A DNA stretch of 64,000 bases from Bacteroidaceae bacterium. Its GTDB lineage: Bacteria > Bacteroidota > Bacteroidia > Bacteroidales > Bacteroidaceae. Under the pieces are notes generated by a model. It saw nothing but the letters and a program-made list of their open reading frames with translations. It did not search any database and was not told the origin of the DNA. The position numbers and the translations under genes are program-made. Position 1 is the stretch's first letter; every line of letters starts with the position of its first letter. This document shows, in pieces, positions 45,469 to 52,224 of this stretch. The stretch is from positions 29,836 to 93,835 of the forward strand of contig JAFUWG010000027.1 of assembly GCA_017483605.1 (NCBI GenBank), written 5' to 3'.

Positions 45469-46200
45469 CATGTTGTATAAGATGGGCAGCGGATTTGCTC
45501 CCCGATGCACCATCCACCATCTGGCTTCTTTTATCGTTCGCCAGATGGCATTGCTTGTTCCATAGACATATTTGAACGTAGCCCCCTTGCTCATTTGCAA
45601 TTTCTTGTTCCTCAGGAATTGTCTTCCCGTCGTCCCAACCGGAGTCATCACGATTGGTTTGGGCACATACAATATCTGATACCCTGCCACTCTCGCATCT
45701 TTCACCCACACCTGTTCTTCGCCTGCACACAATTTCTCGCTGCCCAATCCGAACCGTTCGTCAAACCGCACCTTCACCTTCCTTCTGAACGTCATCTCCA
45801 CCGAACTTACAAAGTCGACAGGGTAGAGGTGCAAATATGTTCCCTCCTTGCTGAGTGCCTGAAAATGAATCATATCCGCCTCTGGATGCTCTTTGTATGC
45901 ATCAAAAATCGTCTGGATGAATTCTTCCGTGTATCGGTTATCATCATCTGCAATCACCACCACATCACCCGTTGCACATTCGATGGCATGGTTCCTGTTT
46001 CGGCTCAGTCCTTTCCCCTCCAAGAACGTCAACTTCACATCCTCTCTCTCCTCCAGCATCTTCGGCACCCTCTCTTTCCATCTTTCATCCGTCCACTGCA
46101 TCGACACCACATACTGGACCCCGTCCATCGGCGGCATCAACACTTCAGGAACCTTCTCGATTCCTTGGTCAATCGTGCATATCAGTATGTCCAGTGTCAT
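45445..46200 (-). CDS. Glycosyltransferase family 2, short
   Basis: 251 aa. MTLDILICTIDQGIEKVPEV then GLSRNRNHAIECATGDVVVIADDDNRY (here GLSRNRNHAIECATGD and VVVIADDDNRY) gives the GT-A nucleotide-sugar and metal-binding site; LCAGEEQVWVKDA is the acceptor-side loop. No membrane segments. -7 TAATTTTG at 46209-46216 directly upstream. Acceptor unknown; same pathway as the two neighbouring glycosyltransferases is likely. Confidence 0.83.
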   Translation of the reverse strand: MTLDILICTIDQGIEKVPEVLMPPMDGVQYVVSMQWTDERWKERVPKMLEEREDVKLTFLEGKGLSRNRNHAIECATGDVVVIADDDNRYTEEFIQTIFDAYKEHPEADMIHFQALSKEGTYLHLYPVDFVSSVEMTFRRKVKVRFDERFGLGSEKLCAGEEQVWVKDARVAGYQILYVPKPIVMTPVGTTGRQFLRNKKLQMSKGATFKYVYGTSNAIWRTIKEARWWMVHRGANPLPILYNMLKGMVEV

Positions 46201-46208
46201 AACGTGTG

Positions 46209-46267
46209 CAAAATTACGGAAAAATATCGATTTTTACCGCTTTATCGCCATTTTTTTCGTACCTTTG
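46209..46267. promoter_or_regulatory. Divergent promoters at 46.2 kb
   Basis: Minus-strand TAATTTTG at 46209-46216 (glycosyltransferase) and plus-strand TACCTTTG at 46260-46267 (MFS gene, with a 110-nt leader). Confidence 0.68.
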
Positions 46268-46269
46268 CA

Positions 46270-46383
46270 CTCGCAAAGTTCAGGACACAGTAACGAGTGG
46301 CGGGGTTGGAAGCCTCGTGTAAGTCCAGTTATGAACAGAGAACTTGGCAATTTATTAGAGTTCATAACAAACAGAAAATCAGA
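46270..46383 (+). promoter_or_regulatory. Structured 5' leader of the MFS transporter gene
   Basis: About 110 nt between the -7 element and ATG 46384. It contains a perfect 9-bp stem GTTATGAAC / GTTCATAAC (46328-46336, 46360-46368) and an upstream stem ACGAG / CTCGT around GGCGGGGTTGGAAG. Could be an attenuator or riboswitch controlling an exporter; the class is not recognised. Confidence 0.45.
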
Positions 46384-47562
46384 ATGGAAAAAGTATCACG
46401 TTCGTTGGCATCGGCCATCCTGTCGATGTCGCTCCTCACGGTCATGGCTGGTGCGGCAATTGCTCCAGCCCTGGGAATCATCAAACAGCATTTTGCCGAT
46501 GCACCCGACTTGTTGGTGCAACTCATTGTCAGCATTCCGGCACTCTTCATCATCGTCACCAACCTTTTCTTCCTGCCCATCAGTCGGATGCTCCACACTC
46601 GGGCGATTGCCCTCACGGGGCTTCTTCTTTATGTGGTAGCAGGAGCAGGTTGCTTCTTCGTCGACGACCTCTATGTGCTCTTGTCGATGCGTGCCTTGTT
46701 GGGCATCAGTGTGGGACTCATCATGCCGCTCTCCACAGGGCTGCTTGCCTACTATTTTCCTCCCGAAGAACAGGCACGGTTGATGGGGCTTTCGGCAGCC
46801 ATGAACCAGATGGGCGGGGTGGTGGCAACCCTCTTGGCTGGCATCCTCGCCACCATCGAATGGAACTACGGCTTCTTGGTTTATTTGTTGGGATTGATTG
46901 CCGTGGTGATGGTGTGGCGATGGCTGCCCGACGAACAGTTGGATTCGACTAACAAGCGTGGTAAAGCCTTTGAGCCTCGTCAGTTGCTCAAGTTCCATCC
47001 TTCCGTCATCGGCATGTTGTTGCTCATGACCATCTTCTTCATCTTCCCCACCAATTTTGCCATCATTACCAGTCAGCAAACGCCCCTCGGCACGACCTCT
47101 ATCACTATCATCATGGTGGCACTCGATGTTGTTGCCTTCTTTGTCGGTTTGCTCTTTGGAAGGCTGATGCACCTTTTCCGCAAGCCTATCAAGTATTTCG
47201 CACCGCTTGCTTTCCTGTTGGGCTATGGACTATTTGTGCTGAGTCAGCGTGTGACTGCCATCATCCTTGGTGCTGCTTTCATCGGCATTGCCACTGGTGT
47301 GGGCGTTCCTTATCTCAACACTATCGCCTCCATCAAGGGCGGCAAGAATTCTGCCACCACGGTGATGCCCCTGCTTTCCGCTTCCCTCTATCTCGGACAG
47401 TTCGTTTCGCCCCTCCTCGTCATGCCAATCTCCCAATCCCTGTTTGGCGATGCCGACCTCACCGCTCCCTACAAAGTGGGCATCATCATTAGTGTCCTAT
47501 TCCTGCTGCAAGTGTGGAGTACACGCCACTTCCAAAGTCTGCCGCCTGAATCACACGCATAA
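46384..47562 (+). CDS. MFS transporter, drug-efflux type
   Basis: 392 aa from MEKVSRSLAS, about 12 membrane helices. Motif A-like loop and the Bcr/CflA-like opening AGAAIAPALGIIKQHFADAP, then SMRALLGISVGLIMPLSTGL. Probably an exporter of small toxic molecules or metabolites. The chosen start is preceded by a structured leader; an upstream frame through that leader is not credible. Confidence 0.85.
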   Translation: MEKVSRSLASAILSMSLLTVMAGAAIAPALGIIKQHFADAPDLLVQLIVSIPALFIIVTNLFFLPISRMLHTRAIALTGLLLYVVAGAGCFFVDDLYVLLSMRALLGISVGLIMPLSTGLLAYYFPPEEQARLMGLSAAMNQMGGVVATLLAGILATIEWNYGFLVYLLGLIAVVMVWRWLPDEQLDSTNKRGKAFEPRQLLKFHPSVIGMLLLMTIFFIFPTNFAIITSQQTPLGTTSITIIMVALDVVAFFVGLLFGRLMHLFRKPIKYFAPLAFLLGYGLFVLSQRVTAIILGAAFIGIATGVGVPYLNTIASIKGGKNSATTVMPLLSASLYLGQFVSPLLVMPISQSLFGDADLTAPYKVGIIISVLFLLQVWSTRHFQSLPPESHA

Positions 47563-47571
47563 ATAGAAATC

Positions 47572-47659
47572 ATTCATGATGAATTTGTGGCTCATTTGTG
47601 ATAATTGATGTTTCTAAAACATATAATCACCATGAATGAGTCACGAATTCTTCATGAAT
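47572..47659. repeat. AT-rich palindromic repeat, family D copy 1
   Basis: Arms 47572-47602 and 47626-47659 pair along about 30 bp (core ATTCATGAWGAATTYGTG). The same type of element occurs at 50030-50122. It lies just after the MFS stop and ahead of the msrC promoter. Confidence 0.7.
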
Positions 47660-47683
47660 TTTTTGTATCTGTTTTTTTCATCG

Positions 47684-47691
47684 TATCTTTG
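47684..47691 (+). promoter_or_regulatory. -7 promoter element of msrC
   Basis: TATCTTTG 17 bp before ATG 47709, with TTTG at 47662-47665. Confidence 0.7.
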
Positions 47692-47708
47692 CCGAAAAAT
47701 TCAGCAAG

Positions 47709-48176
47709 ATGGCAGAAGAATTGAAAATTGGAGCAGGCTCGAAGGAAGAGAAGTACCGAGAGTTGGTGCCTCAGATAGAGGCGGTGGTGGAAGGAGAAAC
47801 GGATTTCATTGCCAACATGGCGAATGTGGCAAGCATGTTGCACGAGACCTTCAGGTTCTGGTGGACAGGGTTCTATCGGGTTACTGAGGGAATGCTTGTT
47901 CTCGGACCCTTTCAAGGTCCCTTGGCTTGCACCCGCATCAAGAAAGGGAAGGGTGTGTGCGGCACCGCATGGGAACGAGAGGAAACCGTCGTCGTGCCCG
48001 ATGTGGATGCCTTCCCTGGTCACATCGCTTGCTCCAGTTTAAGCCGCAGCGAGATTGTCGTCCCCGTCAAGAGAAATGGTGAAGTGATTGCCGTGCTCGA
48101 CATAGACAGCAAAGAACTCTCTACCTTCGACGAAATCGATAAAAAATATTTGGAAGAAGTGGTGAAAGTGCTGTGA
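47709..48176 (+). CDS. msrC: Free methionine-(R)-sulfoxide reductase (GAF domain)
   Basis: 155 aa, single GAF domain. Contains the fRMsr pattern: FWWTGFYRV, GPFQGPLACTRIKKGKGVCG and DVDAFPGHIACSSLSRSE, giving the three redox Cys residues. Reduces free methionine-R-sulfoxide during oxidative stress; cytoplasmic. Single-gene unit with its own promoter. Confidence 0.93.
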   Translation: MAEELKIGAGSKEEKYRELVPQIEAVVEGETDFIANMANVASMLHETFRFWWTGFYRVTEGMLVLGPFQGPLACTRIKKGKGVCGTAWEREETVVVPDVDAFPGHIACSSLSRSEIVVPVKRNGEVIAVLDIDSKELSTFDEIDKKYLEEVVKVL

Positions 48177-48224
48177 AGGGCTTTCCCCTGAGATGCTGCT
48201 TCCGTCACCCCGAAAATGGTGTCC

Positions 48225-48318
48225 TCGATACCTCTCAAGTGGTCTGACTCACACCGCCTGAGTGGTGTGACTCAGACCGCCGAGGCGGTGTGACTCAGAC
48301 CACTTTTGGGGTGTCGAG
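48225..48318. repeat. Palindromic triplet repeat, family A copy 2
   Basis: Units at 48239-48257, 48262-48280 and 48285-48303, again 19 bp plus 4-bp spacers (CTGA, CGAG) and 23-bp period. Outer arms CTCGATACC / GGTGTCGAG. Internal arms are exchanged compared with copy 1 (GTGGT with ACCGC), as if units recombined. Between convergent msrC and the BlaR1-type gene. Confidence 0.9.
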
Positions 48319-48347
48319 CGGAGGGTGGGAGGGGATAGCGAAAAAGT

Positions 48348-48379
48348 CCCTCGCACGGTCATCGCTGACGGTGCGAGGG
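48348..48379 (-). terminator. Rho-independent terminator of the BlaI/BlaR1-type operon
   Basis: A 14-bp stem with one mismatch (CCCTCGCACGGTCA / TGACGGTGCGAGGG) followed on the minus strand by a T-run, 47 bp after the stop at 48427. Confidence 0.82.
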
Positions 48380-48426
48380 GTGTGTACACTTGTTTAACTG
48401 ATCTTTAATTACTAACGCGTTTTTCG

Positions 48427-50013
48427 TTATTCTTGGGGCTTGGGGGCGTAGTTGGCTGTGGCGTGATACACGACGACGGAATCTAATGGTTGCTCCCGCA
48501 GTGCCTTGGTTTTGATGACGATGGCACCGTTCTTGGCTTTGTCGCCATAGATGGTGGTGGCAGGTGTGCCTTCGAGGATGGTGAGGGATTCGACGTCATC
48601 TTCGTTGTTGATGCCCACCGCCTTGAACAATTCCGCAGCGTCTTCGTCTTCTATCGGCGATTTGCCCCGAAGGGACAGGGGAACTTTGAAAAACTTCCCG
48701 TCCACCACCAGAAGCGGCTCGTTGTCATCTTGTGCCATTGGCGTGGCGTCTTTTGTGATGAAGCAGATGATGCCGTGCTTGTCCTTGTAGTTGAATTCAG
48801 GCGTGCCATTGTCTGTCTGTTTTAGCATGAACATCTTGAAGGGGAGCGATTGGTAGTTGCGTACTTCTTCCTCGGTGGCGGGACGGCCGTCAATGAAGAC
48901 ATACTCGTAGGTGCAGTTGAAAGCCTTGTCGCAGTCGGCAGGTTCGCCTTCGTGCGAGAAGCCGACGATTCGGTTGTTGGAGTCTCTCACGGGATGGATG
49001 GCGAAAGGTGTCTCATCCTCTGGAACCGCTTCCGTTTGTGGCGTATCCTGCTGAGGCACAAGCGTTTCGATGCTTTCGGATTGAGAGGGACTGATGACTG
49101 GCACTTCCGTCTTTTCGAGGGTCGTCACCATGTTCTCCACGGGGTCGGTATCGCTGGGTGTGGCGAAGGCATTGATGGTCAATGCCACCACGGGGATGGC
49201 ACAGAGTGCTTTGAGCATGAGCCATCGGTTGGATTTCTTTTGGTACATCATAAGAATGCGTTTTTTGAGTGAACCGTGACCGAGGTTGTTGGTGAAAGGC
49301 TGCAGTCGATTCCCCACAACCTTTGTCACAAGCAGTTGTTGATATTGTTTTGCATCGATGCCTTGATTGATGACCGCCTGGTCAGCCTCGTACTCGTGCA
49401 CCGCCTTGAGGTCGCGGCTGATGAACCAGACGAACGGATTGAACCACTGGAAGGTCTTCATCGCCTCCATCAGGAGGAGGTCGTAAGTGTGCCCCAGTCG
49501 GATGTGCTCCTGCTCGTGTGTGAGGATGTGTTGGCGGTGGTGTTCGTAGTCGTGTACACTCATCACGATGTAGCGGAAGATGCTGAACGGGGTGACATCG
49601 CCCTTGAGGAGCACGACCGTGTTGCCTTGTGTGTCGGTGTGTCGCAATCCGCCGTGCATCAGCCGAATCAGCGAGAGGGCTTGCATCAGCGTGAGCAGCA
49701 GCATCACCGCCACACCTGCCAGATACACACTTTCTGCTACTTGCACCCAGGTGATGCGAGGATGCTTCTCCGTTGGCAGCACCAGCACGGGTGTGGTGTC
49801 CTCTTCCATCAGCGTCTGCATCTGGTAAAACTCTTCGTTGATGACCGTCGGGTGCTCCGTGGTGAAGTGTAGCAGCGGCACTACGAGCGACACGAGCATG
49901 ATGCCCACCAACATGCAGCGGTTGAACCGATGGAATGTTTCTTTGCTCAGGAAGAAAAAGAAACAACTGTATAGGAGTGCCAATGTGATGGCGGATTTGA
50001 TGAGGTATAACAT
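48427..50013 (-). CDS. BlaR1-type M56 metallopeptidase with TonB-plug-like C-terminus
   Basis: 528 aa. N-terminal membrane helices, then the zinc site HEQEHIRLGH near residue 165 and FNPFVWFISRDLKAVHEYEAD (here FNPFVWFISRDLK, AVHEYEAD). A membrane helix near 275 leads to an extracytoplasmic C-terminus. This ends not in a penicillin-binding sensor but in ATTIYGDKAKNGAIVIKTK, the plug motif of SusC-like receptors. Likely senses an envelope signal and cleaves the adjacent BlaI-type repressor; the signal is unknown. Confidence 0.85.
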   Translation of the reverse strand: MLYLIKSAITLALLYSCFFFFLSKETFHRFNRCMLVGIMLVSLVVPLLHFTTEHPTVINEEFYQMQTLMEEDTTPVLVLPTEKHPRITWVQVAESVYLAGVAVMLLLTLMQALSLIRLMHGGLRHTDTQGNTVVLLKGDVTPFSIFRYIVMSVHDYEHHRQHILTHEQEHIRLGHTYDLLLMEAMKTFQWFNPFVWFISRDLKAVHEYEADQAVINQGIDAKQYQQLLVTKVVGNRLQPFTNNLGHGSLKKRILMMYQKKSNRWLMLKALCAIPVVALTINAFATPSDTDPVENMVTTLEKTEVPVISPSQSESIETLVPQQDTPQTEAVPEDETPFAIHPVRDSNNRIVGFSHEGEPADCDKAFNCTYEYVFIDGRPATEEEVRNYQSLPFKMFMLKQTDNGTPEFNYKDKHGIICFITKDATPMAQDDNEPLLVVDGKFFKVPLSLRGKSPIEDEDAAELFKAVGINNEDDVESLTILEGTPATTIYGDKAKNGAIVIKTKALREQPLDSVVVYHATANYAPKPQE

Positions 50014-50029
50014 AAATTTCCCAAAATTA

Positions 50030-50122
50030 AATTTATGAAAAATTCGTGGTTAATTTATGGTAATTTATGTTCAAAGTAAAAACACGAATGACCATAAATT
50101 AACCATGAATTTTTCATGAATT
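50030..50122. repeat. AT-rich palindromic repeat, family D copy 2
   Basis: 32-bp arms 50030-50061 and 50091-50122 (core AAAAATTCRTGGTTAATTTA) differ at two positions. It fills the gap between the BlaI-type stop codon and the BlaR1-type start, so it could separate the expression of the two. Confidence 0.75.
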
Positions 50123-50546
50123 ATTTCTGTTCTTTAATCATTGCTACGATTTCTCTCAACTCTTCTTCCGACACCTCTTCCTGCTTTGCGAAGAACGAGA
50201 GCATCGACTTCAGCGAGTTTCCGAAGAAGGTGCTCTTCACCTCTTTCATCACCCGATTCGTGTATTCCTCGCGGCTCAGCAACGGGAAGAACACAAAGGT
50301 CTTGCCGCCTCCCTCCTGCTTGCGTGAACTGACAAATCCTTTGTTCACCAAGATTTTCAGAAACGTGGCAATGGTCGAATACGCAGGTTTCGGTTCTGGG
50401 TACTGCTCGATAATCTCGTGGGTCGTCATGCCCTCTGCCTTATCCCACAGCACATTCATGATTTCCATTTCCGACTTTGTCAGTTGCCGCTTCGGGAAAA
50501 GTTCTTCGGAGCGTTGCCCGAAGTGTTCTTCTTTATTCCTTTTCAT
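50121..50546 (-). CDS. BlaI/MecI family transcriptional repressor
   Basis: 141 aa. Winged helix: LTKSEMEIMNVLWDKAEGMT, then YSTIATFLKILVNKGFV; the C-terminal dimer helix contains the expected cleavage region (STFFGNSLKSMLSFF). Represses by binding palindromes and is cut by the M56 partner encoded downstream. A matching operator palindrome overlaps its own promoter, indicating autoregulation. Confidence 0.93.
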   Translation of the reverse strand: MKRNKEEHFGQRSEELFPKRQLTKSEMEIMNVLWDKAEGMTTHEIIEQYPEPKPAYSTIATFLKILVNKGFVSSRKQEGGGKTFVFFPLLSREEYTNRVMKEVKSTFFGNSLKSMLSFFAKQEEVSEEELREIVAMIKEQK

Positions 50547-50574
50547 CTTTATTTAATGTTTTAGATTTTCGCTG

Positions 50575-50598
50575 CAAAGTTAATCTAAACTTTTAGAT
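50575..50598 (-). promoter_or_regulatory. Promoter and operator of the BlaI-type gene
   Basis: Minus-strand -7 TAACTTTG at 50575-50582 directly abuts the palindrome ATCTAAACTTTTAGAT (50583-50598). A further TTTTAGAT half-site lies at about 50559-50566. This arrangement suits repression by steric block. Confidence 0.72.
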
Positions 50599-50751
50599 AA
50601 CTCCAAACAAAACGGGGCAAAAATGAGCACCCGACAAAAAGTTTAACTTCTTTTGTTAGATATTCATTTCCTTTTATTAAATATTAAGAATGTTCTTTGC
50701 CGATTTGCCTTTTTTGTGGTGATGCTTTGTTTTCTATTCGTGGATAATTCG

Positions 50752-50759
50752 TACCTTTG
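50752..50759 (+). promoter_or_regulatory. -7 promoter element of the aspartyl protease gene
   Basis: TACCTTTG; ATG codons follow at 50776 and 50794. The divergent BlaI-type operator lies 150 bp away, so joint control is possible. Confidence 0.62.
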
Positions 50760-50793
50760 TAGTCCCAATGACAAAATGATTATAATGATGCAG

Positions 50794-52026
50794 ATGAAAA
50801 GGATGCTTGTGGCGTGGTGTACGCTTTGTATGGTTGGTTTGTGCTTTTCGCAAACCACGGATGTTGTGTCTCTGTCAAAATCCATCTCGTTCTCGCAGAG
50901 GGATTTTGTGGATACCATCAAGGTGCAGGTGGAGGACGGGGCAGTCATTGTGCCTGTGGAGATAGCGGGAATGAAGAAACGCTTCCTTTTCGACACGGGT
51001 GCGGCGATGGGCGCGTGGCTGGGTGAAGAGGAAGAGTGGATGCTGCGGGTGGATGGTAACGGGATGGACATCGCAGACAGTAACGAGAATGTGCATAAGA
51101 AGACGGTATATCGCTTCCCTCCCATCCGTTTGGGGCAGTTGAGCATAGAGAACTACCCGATGATTGCCGAGGATGCCATGAACGATTTCCTGTGTGGGCA
51201 GTTTGATGGGCTTCTGGGTTTTAACCTTGTGGGCAGTGGACTTTCTTTCAAGTTGGACACGAAGGACAGCCTGCTGATTGTGACGGACAGAAAGGGCTTC
51301 TTTGCCGAAGAAGAGAAGGGGATGCCGATGGTGAAGTATCAATTGGTGAGGAAGTCGCGTCCGCTTATCATGGTGAAGATGCCTTTCGGTTGGGTGGAAA
51401 TGCTGTTCGACACCGGAGCCATGAACCATTGGCTTGATCTGCCCGAGCATCTGTTGGAGCGATGGGGCGAGCATCGTCCGAAAATGGCGAAAGAAGCGGA
51501 GAATTTGACCTGTTCAGTCGATACGATGATGGGTACTCATTTCGGGCTTTATGGTTTCAAGGGAGACACGTTGCTGGCAAGAACCTTGCACTTCCCCGAA
51601 GTGCAGGTGGGCGGGCTAACGTTCAAGGATTTATATGCATGTACAAATTCTCGCACCCTGTGTCTGGGCTCCGCTCTCTTGAAGCGTTCGTCCGTGATTA
51701 TTGATGCCCCTCGCAAGCGGTTCGTCTTTCTGCCGCATCATGGAGAAAGCACGATTGCTGTGGAAAACCCGAATGTCGGCAGCCTTTCTTTCGTGCCTTC
51801 CGAACCAGGCGATACGCTCGGAGCCCTCCGAGCCGTTGTGCGTAAAGGCTCTCCAGCCTACGAACAAGGCATCCGCACAGGCGACTACCTGCTGGAAGTG
51901 GACGGCACCCCCATCCCCGACATCTGCACCTATCGGCAACTTGGCAAGAAAGACAAAGAGGTACCCATGAAATTCCGTTCTCCCGATGGAAAAGTGAAAA
52001 CCGCCTGTCTGACAAGAAATCAATAG
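50794..52026 (+). CDS. Secreted retropepsin-like aspartyl protease with two DTG sites and PDZ
   Basis: 410 aa from MKRMLVAW, which gives a signal peptide ending CFSQ; ATG 50776 is an alternative. Two aspartyl-protease half-sites, FLFDTGAAMGAW (about 67) and MLFDTGAMNHWLD (about 206), form one pepsin-like pair in a single chain. A PDZ domain follows (VVRKGSPAYEQGIRTGDYLL). Probably periplasmic or membrane-associated. Lies next to the BlaI/BlaR1-type pair but on its own promoter; substrate unknown. Confidence 0.82.
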   Translation: MKRMLVAWCTLCMVGLCFSQTTDVVSLSKSISFSQRDFVDTIKVQVEDGAVIVPVEIAGMKKRFLFDTGAAMGAWLGEEEEWMLRVDGNGMDIADSNENVHKKTVYRFPPIRLGQLSIENYPMIAEDAMNDFLCGQFDGLLGFNLVGSGLSFKLDTKDSLLIVTDRKGFFAEEEKGMPMVKYQLVRKSRPLIMVKMPFGWVEMLFDTGAMNHWLDLPEHLLERWGEHRPKMAKEAENLTCSVDTMMGTHFGLYGFKGDTLLARTLHFPEVQVGGLTFKDLYACTNSRTLCLGSALLKRSSVIIDAPRKRFVFLPHHGESTIAVENPNVGSLSFVPSEPGDTLGALRAVVRKGSPAYEQGIRTGDYLLEVDGTPIPDICTYRQLGKKDKEVPMKFRSPDGKVKTACLTRNQ

Positions 52027-52032
52027 AAGTGA

Positions 52033-52125
52033 AAAAGTGAAGACACCCAATACTCGCCTCATTACGGTCACACCGAACGCCGCCAGCAGATGGTGGAGGC
52101 ATATAGAAAATACATGAAGAAGTAA
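52033..52125 (+). pseudogene. Possible 3' remnant of a lost gene
   Basis: A 30-codon open frame without start, ending SPHYGHTERRQQMVEAYRKY then MKK and stop, looks protein-like but has no 5' part. It sits directly behind the protease stop. The family is not identified. The rest of the gap to 52224 shows nothing. Confidence 0.25.
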
Positions 52126-52224
52126 AAAATTGTACATCTTTCATTACCTACACATGTGTGCTATTGCCTGAATATTGGGCTGGTTCTTCAGTCTCGGAGA
52201 TAGGGTTATGGACGTTTCAACCTA

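Noticed and set aside
46270-46383. Guanidine-type (ykkC) riboswitch
   Set aside because: An ACGAG string is present, but the remaining conserved parts are not seen; left as an unclassified leader.
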